Below are positions 36,287 to 47,802 of a stretch of 64,000 bases of DNA, in pieces (the stretch's first letter is position 1; each line of letters begins with the position of its first letter). The stretch is from Stachybotrys elegans (taxonomy: Eukaryota; Ascomycota; Sordariomycetes; Hypocreales; Stachybotryaceae). Below the pieces are notes generated by a model. The model was given only the letters and a program-made list of their open reading frames with translations. It did no database searches and had not been told where the DNA came from. A program made the position numbers and the translations under genes. The stretch lies in assembly GCA_020746835.1 (NCBI GenBank), contig JAGPNK010000005.1:868001-932000 (forward strand), given 5' to 3'.

Positions 36287-38094
36287 ATGACCTTGTTCCA
36301 GCTGCTCGCATTAGCTCCCATGCTTCTGGGCAGCGCCATGGCGCAATCTTCAGACAATGTCAGGGTCTGGGCTGCCGTCGCCTACATCAACCAGGGCGAA
36401 AGGACACCAACCATCGGTGACTTGGACACTATTCTTACGCCCGAGGGAGCTCAGCAAATGAGCCGACAAGGTGAAGCTTTTCGCAATCGCTACCTGTTCA
36501 CCAACGGCGCCTCTGGAAACAGCTCTACCACGGATGAGCATGCGCCTATCATAGGCCTCTCCAGCGGAAGCATCGTAAATGACCAGCTTGCCGTTGTTTC
36601 TCAGGCTCGTTCATGGGTTGTTGGCAGTGCCACCGCTTTCCTTCAAAGCTTATATCCTCCCACCGAGTCTGAATACAACGTTTTGGCTGGTGGCTCAGAC
36701 CTGGCCAACAACTTCGCGCTGAATTCGTCTGCTCGCCTCGACTATCCTTTGAATGGATATCAGTACCCAAACATTCTGACCTTGTCCTCCCGGGACAAAT
36801 TCTCCACAGCGTGTGTATACTCCCTGGCCGAAAGCCCACATATCTACAATTACCTGACTGACGGTGGCATAGGGTCCAAGGGACGACCGAGTGCGTTGCT
36901 TGGATTGAACAGATGAACACAAACCTCACGCAACGACAGGACCTAATCGACTTTGCAGAGGGGACCTTGCCCTTCTACCAGAATCTCTTTTCTACCGCTC
37001 CGTTTGCCGGAACCATTCCTCTGAGCGATGCCAACTTCTGGTATGCGTATGATATTTATGAGTTCGTCAAGTACATGTACAACCACAATCGAACGGCTCA
37101 TGAAGAACTTGCCGACGGTCAACAAGTCATCAGTATGCTTAAGCGAAACGCCTTCGTGCTTGAGCGCGCCATGAACAGCGACCCTGTTGCTGACAATACC
37201 GATCCTCTCAACGAGCTTTATACCATTGCCGGTCGTACCTTGGCCGACTTTGTCACCAATCAGCTGGAAATCGTGGCCTTTGGCGGTGAAGGCGAGAGCC
37301 TAACCCTCATGTTTGGCAGCTTCCGACCTCTCCTGTCTTTCTTCTCTATGGCTGGTATCACGACGCGAGAAGACGTTGTATCCGGCCCCAGCTCCCGATT
37401 TCCTGAACCGGGAGCCGCCATCGTCTTCGAACTCATTGATCAAAACAGCAACGATTCGCCTACTATTCCTAGCCCGGAAGACCTCAGCATACGCTTTTAC
37501 TATCGTGCTACTACTAATGAGGGCGAACCTTTCGTCCAGGTTTCGCTCTTCGGATCTGGTCTTGGTGGTGCAACGATTCCATTCACCGCCTTTGTTTCGC
37601 AGATGCGAAGCCGGGGAGTAACACCAGATCAATGGTGCCGTGTTTGTAATCCCAATCCCACTATCGCATCTTGGTGTGCGATCAGTAATATGTCTTCCCC
37701 TTCTCACGGATCTTCTGGCGGTGTCAGCCCTGCTCTTGCTGGCGTCATTGGTGCCCTGACAACGCTCGCGGTTGTCGGCATCCTCCTCAGCATCCTCTTC
37801 TTGCTCTTCGGGTTCCGTCTCCACCGCGAAAAGAAGGCGGATGGTGCTGCTGGAGCCGGCGGGTTCAAGGGTCCTGAGAAGATGCGCAGCGACACCGACC
37901 TGACCGTGACCAAGCGTGGCGCAGCCCATGAACGCATTGGTAGCTGGGAAATGCGTGACGGTGTCCCGAGCTCTGGAGGTGCAGGCATCGTGACCAAAGA
38001 CTTTTCGAGGCATAGGAGCATGATGGTGGATGAAGATGAAGATGACATCAGTGTAGTGGGAAGAGGACCAGTCAAAGCACATGAGACTGTGTGA
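36287..38094 (+). CDS. Membrane-anchored histidine-phosphatase-like protein, catalytic motif lost
   Basis: Histidine phosphatase superfamily (branch 2, acid phosphatase/phytase fold) with signal peptide, ectodomain, one membrane segment and a cytosolic tail. Exons 36287-36810 and 36873-38094 give 581 aa. The junction produces STAVQGTTECVAW, restoring the family's conserved Gly/Cys segment. The signal peptide is MTLFQLLALAPMLLGSAMA. Where active enzymes have RHGxRxP, this reads INQGERTP, so the catalytic His and its Arg are absent. The usual C-terminal HD/HE proton-donor motif is also not visible (FGSGLGGATIPF). A Cys-rich WCRVCNPNPTIASWC is followed by a Ser-rich stalk, a TM segment at about 463-489 and a ~90-residue tail with HREKK and an acidic DEDEDD. 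I infer a non-catalytic surface protein. Sensor or binding roles are speculative. Confidence 0.85.
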
Positions 38095-38353
38095 GCGAAG
38101 ATATCCCCATTCTCTCCTTCACTTGTCTATTACTCTTTTCTCTCTTCCCAGAAACGACAGGGAAGGGCTGTGCTAGGTGGCGTTTTGTTCTTGGATAATG
38201 TCTGTTGGCTGTATGGCCCCCTGGTTGGGAACTGGTTCAACGATGCTGCTGATGAGTTTTATGACCGTTGGCTATTGGTAGCCATATATTTATGAATTAC
38301 TAGGTCATTATGTCATCTAATTTATTCTTGAAATTTGGTGGTATGCTGGGATG

Positions 38354-40473
38354 TCATCTGATATCAAACGTCTCCTCTGTTGCATCCTCCCGCGCCAGTG
38401 CCTCGCCATTCATCATCCCGTGAACGTAGCATTCTCCGAGCAAGATCCATGCCCCCGATTCTTCCACCTTTCGGAGCACAAACGGTGTCTTGCCACCGAA
38501 TAGCACAGCTATAACATCGCCCTGCCGCATGGTACTCGGGCCCATGACGTAGTATCCTCCTTCCGTCACCGCAAAGCACCGGTACCGCGTCACCAGCGTA
38601 GCTTCGTGTGTCCATTTAAACGGATTCCCCTGCAACGCAAGCTCCACAAGATCAGAGGACACGCGCCTGCCCTCCGGGCGCATGCGGACGAGGTACGCGG
38701 CGCCGTTGGCGGTCCACTCCTCGGCGGACATGACGCGGTAGCCCGAGGAGCGGTCGCCGCCGATGCCGGCATTGGTCAGCGTGTGCACCATGGCCGAGAA
38801 GGCCGACTCGCCCGTGACGTAGCGCGGCTCGAGGCTGAAGGCGCGGTGGCCGCACACGCGGTGCCACACGGCCTCGAAGGGCAGCGCGCGCTTGGGGTTC
38901 GCGTTGTACTGGAAGGAGAAGTTGTGGAAGGGGTGCGAGGCGCGCTCGACTGTGTCGATGCGCACGCCGTCAATGCGGAGGACGCGCGCGGCCTCGTCTA
39001 TCGTCAGTCTCGGGAGCGAGGCGCCTGCCGCGCGGTGCCGCGACTCGGGGGAGCCCATGATGTGCAGCGGCAGGAGGCGCCAGTCGGGCACCCACGTCGG
39101 GAGGGACTGCGCGGCGGGATCGTCGAGGCGGAGGTTTCTGGGGTTGTTGTTCTGCCCCGGGTGGCACGCCGAGAGCAGCAGCAGGGAGCGCGCGCCCTTG
39201 AGCTCCCTCACGGCAACGTCGACGTAGACGTCCTCGACGGAGCGGCTGTAGTCGGCAGTCAGCCCCGCGAGGAACCGGCTCCCCACGCGCAGGGAGAAGT
39301 GGCCCAGGAAGGCGTAGACGTGGTCGCGCGGGTCCTTGGAGGCGAGGTGCCGCGCGCGGTGCAGCTCGTAGATGAAGCTGCCGCGGTTGTGGTTCTCGTC
39401 GTAGTCGCCCTCGGGCTCGACGAACCGCCGGTGCAGGTAGCGGATGTTGGGCGTGTAGATGTGGAACATGGACCGCATGAGGTGGTAGCTCTGGTTGAGG
39501 ATGCCCGCCACCGTCGACAGCTCGTCCCATTCGATGTGCGCCTCACCCCAGAACAGCGTCGCCGGCGCTGACGTCCCGATTTCCTGGACGATCCATATGC
39601 GGTTGAACTGCGCAGCGCATTGTCAGCCAGCTTCGTCCCCTTAAGCCTGAGGAGAAACAACCTCTCCCCCCCTTCCCCCCTTTCTCGTCTCCTTTATCGT
39701 CTTCATGATGGGTTCAGACGTACCCACGGCAGCTTTGTCAGTGTCGACAGCGGCATCCACGGCTCCTGGCTCTGCTCGTCCAGCTTCTCCGAGTGCGCCG
39801 TGCGGAACGCCTCGTGCAGCATCTCGTCCTCGAACACCCCATGCAGGTAGTGCACCATGCGCATCGCTCGGTGCGCCACGCCCTGCTCGTCCTTGCCCAG
39901 CCAGACGAGGATGCGCTCCGCGTTCTTGTACAGCGCGTTCATCAGCGACACCTGGTGGCTGCGCTCCGCAATGTCCGCCTGGTTGATGCAGATCTGGTCC
40001 GCCCACAGCCGCCGCGTCCGCGACCTGTCGCGCATCCGCACCAGCGCATCGTGGATACTCTGCGTCAGAGGGAGCACCGCCTCCCCGCCGCTCAGCGTCA
40101 TCTCGGCGCACCGCTCGTGGCTGCCCCAGGCGTACGAGATGGCCTCGTACGCGGCCGCTCCGTCGATATCCTCCACGCTCAGGTCGCCCACTAGCGGGTC
40201 GCCCTCCTCCCCGGCCTCGAGCGTCAGGATCCGGATCGCCCCGTGGTGAGTGAGCGATGTGTACTCGTACGGCCGCCGGCCCCCGGCCGACACCGAGCTG
40301 AGACTCATGGCGGGCGGCGTACGGGCGGCCAGGAGTTGTGCACTGGTGGCTGCGCGCTGTGGACGGGGGTCGGCGGGTGCCAGGTGCCGGAACAGGAAAC
40401 GACGGGATGGCAGGGGAACCGAGCTGGTAGAAATTAGGCCTAGTGAGAGCTTCGAAGCTCTCTGGAGCAGCAT
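38354..40473 (-). CDS. HET-domain protein
   Basis: Heterokaryon-incompatibility (HET) domain protein, a family linked to fungal non-self recognition and cell death. Exons 39724-40473 and 38354-39607 (116-bp intron) give 667 aa. The three HET blocks are clear: YEAISYAWGS, LWADQICINQADIAERSHQV..MNALYKNAERILVWLG, and FNRIWIVQEIG with RDHVYAFLG. The C-terminal half (about 400 aa) is HET-associated, with ADYSRSVEDVYVDVA and a final GDVIAVLFGGKTPFVLRK. No NACHT, WD or TPR domain is attached. The start is ambiguous: the ATG at 40473 adds a 55-residue Arg/Ser/Leu-rich N-terminus, while the ATG at 40308 starts just before the HET domain (612 aa). Coding GC is much higher than in neighbours. Confidence 0.92.
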
Positions 40474-41149
40474 GCTACTCTGGGCAGCATTACTATCACG
40501 AGTGTTATGTCTTGCAGGACGTCAAGTTCCAGGTCAATGGCTCCAGCGATGGGGCGATGTTAGTTATGTCCGTACGGAGTATCCGTAGTTTGGTTGAAGA
40601 TAGTGGGCGAACGGGGCCCTAGCCTTCTTGTATGGCTACTTACTCCTCGTCTCCCTTCCCCCAGCTTTCTTCTACATGGAGCGGGAGCGTCTAATGGAGG
40701 GCGCCAGTGAGTCAGGGGGCATCTAGGCTTCAGTTTCCACCTCGGCGCTTATGTTGGTTGTTGGACGTGGTGTTGGCCATGTAAGCGGCCATGGACCATA
40801 CGCCGATCAAGACGTTACAGGAGCCCCTACTGTAACGATACTGCATATTCACTTGGCACATCCAAATCCAGGTGACTGGAACAAGTTTCATATTTTTGAT
40901 CGAGTGGCGCTAAGCCCTACAGTCTATACAAGCCATATTGGGAATCATCCCGTCGTTCATCGCTGCTGCCCAAGTACAAGTCCAAGTCCGTCATGCCACA
41001 ATGTGTGTGGTTCCGTATCCCGAGATATCAATAACGCCGAGCCGCCATACTATCCAATATAAATATATGCAGAGAAGGTCCACATCGCCCTCGTCGATTA
41101 AATGACCCATCATCTTGAGCTGTGCTCGTACTTGTCAAGGCATCCAACC
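40474..41149. other. HET gene upstream region / bZIP 3' flank
   Basis: 676 bases with no gene signal. AT-rich 41050-41105 probably belongs to the 3' end of the bZIP transcript. Confidence 0.5.
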
Positions 41150-42932
41150 TTACAGATCCCGCGTCAACAACTCGAGCCTCGACACCACCGATTCGACGTT
41201 GTCGCATAAACGTTGTACTCGGGCCATGGCAAGAGCAGCGGATGCCTCTTCCTCAGTAGCATCAACAAGCTCGTACCTGGAGAGCATCTTCTCTGACTCG
41301 ATGCCGCCAAAGATGTCGACGTTGGACAGGTTGCTGGTATCCAGCTCAGTGGTCGTCGGGCAGGTGGCAGGCTCAGAGTGGAACAGGGCAAATTCGGGGT
41401 CCTTCTCAAAATCCTCATCAACAGGAGCCGTGGCAGTCTCCGGTTGGCGAGTCTCCTCAACGGGGCGCTCAATGACAGGAGCTTCGACCTTCTCGACCTC
41501 TGGTTCAAGGGCAGGCTCGACGAAGTTGGACGTCTTTCCAGAGAGCAGAGCGGTGTCGATGGCGGCAGGCATCTCAGGAGTGTCGATGATGAAGACTTGG
41601 GGCTGGAAGTTGTACGAGTTGTCCATGGACAGCATCGAGAAGTCAACATTCTGCTCAGGGATCATGGCCATGCCAATCTGCTGCGACTGGGCGCCGTTGT
41701 AGGGGTTGACATCCTTGGGAATCTGGCGCTGCTCATCTTGCTGCTGCTGGGGCTCAACCTTGACAACTGGAGCCTGCTGAGGAATGGCAGCGGGGTTGGT
41801 GCTGAGGTTGTCGAGGAAGTTGGAGAACGAGGCAGAAGACAGGAGCATGCGAGTAAGATCAGAAAGACGCTTGTTCTCATCTGCGAGAGCACGGTTCTGG
41901 GCACGCAAGTCACCGTTCTCGTTGACCTTGCTGGCAATTTCGGCTTCAAGCTGAGAGATGTATTCTGCATCAGACAGGTTAGCATGTGAGTAATTGAGCG
42001 AGTTGAGTATGAAGCAACAAACCTTTTCTCCTCGATCGGAAGGCACGGGCCGAGACCTTGTTGCGAAGCTGCCTGCGCTCCTTGCTGCTCAGCTTCTTGC
42101 CCTCTTCGCTGGCCAGCAGCCTCTCATCCTCGTCCATATCTTCCTCCTCCTTCTTAGCACGAGGCAGGTTGCCAGAGCCAGACTGAGACTGCGCGTCAGG
42201 CGAAGCGGGTTTGGCACGCATGGAGTTGAGGAGCTGGGTGATCTTTTGTTCCACAATGGGATCGGTTGGCTGAGATGGCTTACGACCCTTTGGCTGGGGA
42301 GCTTGGCGCTGAGGCTGCTGCTGTTGCTGCTGAATGATCTGTTGCTGCTGACGCTGCTGGGCCTGAGCCTTAGCCAGAGCGGCCTGCGAATGAGCGCCAG
42401 GCCACAGGCGACCGACGCTGCCAGCCTGAGTGGGAACGACGGCGGGAGAGGGGAGGCTGGATGCATCCTGCTCGATGCTGCTGGGGTTGACAGTAGGGAA
42501 GAAGTTTTGCGACTCAGCAGGCGAGTCGAACTCCATGTCGATATCAGAGGCACCGATAGTGTTCTGAGAAGGAGAGGTGTTGAAATCAAACAAGTCATTC
42601 TCTGGGCTGAAGGTGGAGAGGTACTCCATGTTGTTGAACTCCTGGTATCCAGTGTTGGTGCTCTGATTCACTGCCATGGTGTTTGCGATGGCTCCAGGAA
42701 CAAAGCCAGTCTGCTGGCGGTACATGTCATAGTTGTGACTGGGACCGCTGAGAGTCTGGGTGGTAGAGCCGAGACTGGGAGTAGTCACGACGGGCGTAAC
42801 GGGGCTGGCAAATGTGGGCTTGGGAGCGGCCGAAGGCGAAAGAGAAGGGGACTGATAGTTGGAGACGGCGTCGTACTCGGTGAGGTCGAGCAGGGCGTCG
42901 AGATCGACGGTGTTCTGGCCAGAAGCCGACAT
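41150..42932 (-). CDS. bZIP transcription factor
   Basis: Nuclear DNA-binding regulator, 574 aa from exons 42023-42932 and 41150-41964. The basic region NKVSARAFRSRRK (about 291-303) carries the invariant Asn/Arg pattern NxxxARxxRxRR, preceded by SSKERRQLR. The zipper EYISQLEAEIASKVNENGDLRAQNRAL begins right after the intron (41965-42022), so the intron falls at the basic/zipper border. The N-terminal half is S/T/P/N-rich with an acidic activation-like motif (DLDALLDL) and a polyglutamine tract (about residues 190-212). The C-terminus is acidic, with a last helix RVQRLCDNVESVVSRLELL. The layout resembles Sordariomycete cell-wall/stress bZIPs such as MBZ1, but I cannot assign an orthologue with certainty. 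Confidence 0.9.
42303..42366 (-). repeat. Polyglutamine-coding repeat in bZIP gene
   Basis: Imperfect CAG/CAA tract encoding glutamine runs in the N-terminal half of the bZIP protein. The mixed codons reduce slippage. Confidence 0.8.
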
Positions 42933-45900
42933 GACGGCGGCGTCTTGGACTGACAGTATTCGTGATATGTTATCGGAGGCCCAGGGGGACTTGGGGACGC
43001 GGTGAGTCGTCTCGATGGGTTGGCGCCGATGCTGATATGATGGGGTTTGTGGTTGATGTGTGATGAGGGGAGAGGATTTTTGGTTGTTGTTGTTGTTGTT
43101 GGATGTTGTTTCTTTTTTTCTGGTTACGTGAGGAGGGAGAGGGAAGGGGAAAAGGGAGTTGGAAAACTAGATGTCGGATGTTTTTGGGGGCGGGATGGAG
43201 GGTGACAGCGAGAAGGAGACGGGGGTGGGAATGGCCATGGATGGAAGGAATGAATGGATGCCTTGACTGTGCTTGGCATGGCTTGGAACTGCTACCAATG
43301 ACGGATGCCCACACGCCTCGTCATTCTGGGCGGACGCCCCCCCATCCTCTATCTCTCCGTGGGCTAGGACTGGCTGGGGACTGGCTGGGCCAGGCTGGGT
43401 GCCGGAAGGGCTTTTGGCGGCCCTTTGGCTGGCTGGTGGCTCTTTGGTGGCTCTTGGCCTTGGACAGGCGTGTGGTTACAGGGATGCGGGCGGGGGTTGA
43501 GACAGGAGGCCGCGTAAGCTCTCTCTGCCACAACGGATGCATTGGCAGCGCTAGCCGTTCTTTTGCCAGTTGCCTACAGAGGGAATCAAGTAATGTACCT
43601 CCCACACCATATCTGTATCACGCCTTGCTTTGCACAACTCGTATACTATTGCACATAACAAGCACGCTGCATAGGTAATGCATGATGGAGCTCGTACAAA
43701 GATAATGTAGGAGCCTTCAATCAAAGGGAGTGTCCGCGCTTTTTGTCTGTGCTGCTACCGGGAGATGCCCCGACCCTGGAAACCCAATGGGAAAGGAAGC
43801 CTTCTAGAGACCCGAGCTCACAGATCCGTGGTAACAGAACCTATCCCGCCCTGCTGGGTGCCTTCGATAGGTCGCAAGGAGGGCAGCGACGCTGTTCCCT
43901 TTACCCGCTCACGCATGCCCTCGTCCAGTAGAATGGCCCCGACACGGCATCTCGAAGCCGAGTTCGACAGCTCACCACGAGGACATAGTACGTAGTCTCT
44001 GATGGAAAAATGAGCCTGAGGATGACGACGCTTGCTATCGTCGTCGCGTCTTGTGCTGCTCCCTTTTGGGGCTGTCCGGGGCCCTTTGTCTGCGCTTGAA
44101 TCCCCTCATTGCCCAACCGGGCCCCTCTTCCATCAGCCAGGCAGCCGAATTCGGGCTGCCACCCTAGCACAGCGGCTCGCCAGGTACCTTCCCCGCAGAT
44201 GTGGGCAGTGTCGGTACTTGATGCGGCCCATGTCCACGCTCACCTTTTGGTCGCCTCGAACCTTCACCGCAGCACCAGGAAGCGACGAGCGCCTCCCACG
44301 CTGACGAATTTGTCGACGAAGCAATACGATAGCGCTTCTCAAAGCGGCCGATCTAGGCGACAGCTTTCTACACAACGTGCAACTATTACACCTGGAGGAG
44401 CAGGATGCTACCCTTGCTACCGTACCCGTTTGATGGGTGGCCTACGTAGGATAAGTGGCGGTATCGCGTACGACAAGATATGCCACTGGTGAGGTGTGAC
44501 AGTCCGTTGGGCACAATTGTGCACCAAGTAAAGAGCGAGAGGGCGAGAGACATGTCCTCCTTCCAGCATCTTCTGCTGACCTGCTTCCGCCTCGTTGGCA
44601 TCGCCATCAATGCATCGGACTTGGGAACGGTGCGAGCTTGCAATCCGAGGGCGACGGAGACGAGTATCGCCCGGAGGTCAGTTGCAAGTCTGACCAGCGG
44701 CCGCAATAATAAACAGAGAGTACTGTAGCTCGCCCTTCCGTGTGTCCCGAGGGTGGCAGTGCTGCCAGATCTCCATCTTTCCTTGGAGTTGGGAGGGAGT
44801 GTCGCTATCATCACACCTCCCCTCCTCTGTGCCTTTGTGGTCACGTGATGTCGGCGCCAGGGAAGATCTCCTCAAATCATCTCATTTGTTTTGATATTGG
44901 CTGTGGCAGTGCTTCAACCGGAACCACCAGAAGCTAAGATACGAGCGAGAGCGATTCCCCTTAGCTTCCTCTACCCTCGTCCGCCAGAGGACACTCCAAG
45001 ATCCGAGCTGCGACTAACCCACGGCAGAGTTTTATTACCTGCCCATATCTGTGTCCCGTCCCCGACTCCCCGTTGATAGTGCGCAGCACTGTCCCAACCG
45101 GCCCAAACCATCTCGACCGTTTATCCCCCTTAGCCGTGGCATTGCTGTGGTTTTCTTCATGGGATGGATGGCCACCGCCGCTCCCCCGCGTCATCACCGG
45201 TCTGAGCCTCGCTCTGTAGCAAGGATTGGCAAGATTAGGTGGAATTGATATTCAGGGGCCTTTCTCGCCTTAACTAAGCCAAATGCTCCGAGAAGCCATC
45301 TGTAGTTATTGTGGTTCAACCGATTGCACAAGTCAATAGCACATGTATAATAATCTGCTACATACAATATGGCTAGTTCGCTAGAGCGCTACTTACTTAA
45401 CTAAGAAGACTGCACTCTATAGTAGGTACTCTTTACTACAATAGCTATCGGCTAGTGCACTACAATTCTTAGAAGCATGAGGCACAGAGATAATAACTAC
45501 TAGGTAAGCAGGATGGAGCAAATTTTGCTGTGCATTTTACACAGTCAAGGATACACACTTATGTACTCATGTGGCAGTGTATGTCTCAGTGATGACGGAG
45601 CTATTGTTTCCCTTCTCGTCCGATGTCCTTCCTGTACTCCGTGTGTACTCGGGCGATGATGCGTGCCGGCGCCGCTTTGATTGATTGGGTGCCGCATGAA
45701 TCTGACCAGTCCGTCTCTGCATGACTGGCAACCATCAGCGGGCCCCTACGCCGTCACCTCAGGCGGCTGTCATGATCCAATGCCATGTCGACCACGAGCA
45801 GAGTGGCAAAAAACCCAACTGATCGGCATGGCATTTCGACGCTATCCCTGAAACCAACCCCAAACCTGTTTTTCAGCTACTATTTTGGTCAAAACTCCCT

Positions 45901-47802
45901 CGTGGCCGTCATTGCCGATTCATCGGTCCACGGAATCCGTGGTTCCACCAGCTGCTCTGCTCTGCTCTCGTAGTTGTGCCATGATGCCGCTCTGTCACTT
46001 GGCATCTCGTCCAGTGTGTTTTTTTTGTTTGTTTGTTTTTTTTCCCCCATCCCCTGCTGAAACTCGGAAGCCTACTGGTCCCCGCCGGTCCTCCATCATT
46101 CTCGTGTCCAGCCTGCTGCGCGCACCATGTCGCTAGTTATCCTTGGGGTTGCAGTCGGGAGGACCAAGCCTCATCAGGTCTCCGCCGCCACCGCCTCGAT
46201 ATTCAGCGCTCCTGTCGTGGCTCGGGTCCTGTTGATGTTGAATCAACATAGGTAGGCAGGTAGACGGCCTCGGCTCGGTTCCCTCGGCACTTGTGACAGC
46301 CGCTGTCACACCCTGCGGCGCGCAGAGGCAAGGCCACGGGGAGGAGAGATGCGAACGTGGCATCCGCTGTGCACCGCTCTTTCTGAGCACATCTTTGCCC
46401 ATCACAGTGGTTCGACCACGGTGTTTCGGAGCTTACCACTGTGTCAACGTGAATGCCGCATACGGGGATGGTAGTGAGCTTCACGTTCATCAGTGATGGA
46501 AACCGCCGGAAGTTCCCAGTCCGTGCAGATCTTCAAACTTGGAGACGTGATGCATTTCCTCCGAAATGGGTTTTGTGAATATCGCACCACATTTGGAATA
46601 TGCTTATTCTACCTCCAATCACTCCATCTCCTTTCGACGATCACCTCACTCTCATAGATGAATTGTTTCCATCAATCTTGTCCGCGATGTGATAGAGCCT
46701 TCTTGCAACCTGTCAAAACTCCATCCTTGCCTGCGTGTCACTGCCGGTGTGGGAGCTACGTACAACATCGGACTATCGGCATTGTTCTGGACCGGCTTCA
46801 AGGAGGGCGTTTGAAATCGCCGTTTCGTCGGCCTTGTTAGTGGAATCTGTTCGTGCCAAGCTTGGCGCCGGGAGTTTGAGCGTTCTTGTTTCGTACATAA
46901 TAGTCATTGCGCATCTGTTTACTTGGTCAACAAGCGGCAGCGGCATCAGTAAACCCCGAGGATAAGGAGTCCTCCTCGGGCCTTCTTCAAAGCTTCATGC
47001 CACGGTGCAATGGCGATGGTCTTAGTCGCGGCTTGTATCCTTCTAACTCAAACCCGCCGAGTCCTGGGTGTTTTGCATATACGCTGCCAGGGCATCGCAG
47101 CCTCCGTCTCCAAAAAGGCCTATATCCATATATGCTATATCAGCCGAAGCAGCTGCATATTGAGTACTCGATATATCCAACGTCTTTCTGACTATACTAT
47201 TCATTGCAAACCCCATTAGGACTGGGCGAGAGTCAACCCTGAATATTCGCGGCAGGTTGAATGGTAGGTCAGATTTCCCGAGGTTGGCCCGTCATACTAG
47301 CCAACCATGATTACCTAAGTAATTCAAATGCATCACCCACCTGGGAAGCGGCTTCGCATCCAAAACCGGCGCCTGATCACTTGGAGCCCAACCGCGCACA
47401 CGTCGCTCATCGCTCAGACAGCCCTTTTGTTGTGGTGAAGACAGGACTAGCCGTCCTCTGCTACCCGACTAGGCTTGACCTCCGTCCCGTGTCCAGAACT
47501 GGTTCCACAGCCCGTAACAAGCAGTCGCTCGCGGTTGTAACTCTGCTTCCCGCGCTGCTGGTAGAGTCCTCTGCTGCAACGCGCCCGCCGTATACCGCTC
47601 CGGGCGCCGACGACAGACAAGACGCATCGTAAGGCACAACGTCGTCTTCAAGGCAGGTTGGCAGACGGCTTCTGGTTAGCTTCGTGGTCTCAGTATCCGG
47701 CTTTCTCGCCCGCCACGCCTTAGTATTCGCGCCTACCCTCCCCCCACGAGAAGCCCGCGCCGCCATGGTCGGCTGGTGATCCTCTGGTGATATTCGTGGA
47801 TA
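42933..47802. other. 4.9-kb gene-poor region
   Basis: The largest gap of the window. The side next to 42933 is the bZIP leader/promoter, with (CAA)n on the minus strand (43082-43101) and long CT/GA-rich DNA. Open frames of up to 152 codons exist but show no domains or splice consistency. A TA-rich island of about 300 bases (about 45260-45560) stands out from GC-richer flanks. The last kilobase is the upstream region of the DUF2293 gene. I found no tRNA, rRNA or transposase. Confidence 0.5.

Noticed and set aside
38606..39571. 321-codon plus-strand frame
   Set aside because: Antisense to the GC-rich HET exon. No domain, and Val/Gly/Arg bias typical of shadow frames.
41994..42953. 319-codon plus-strand frame
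   Set aside because: Antisense to the bZIP first exon, Leu-rich from the CAG/CTG repeats. Not a gene.
44032..44844. Open frames of 80-152 codons in the 4.9-kb gap
   Set aside because: No domain, no splice consistency, both strands equally open. Chance frames in GC-rich DNA.
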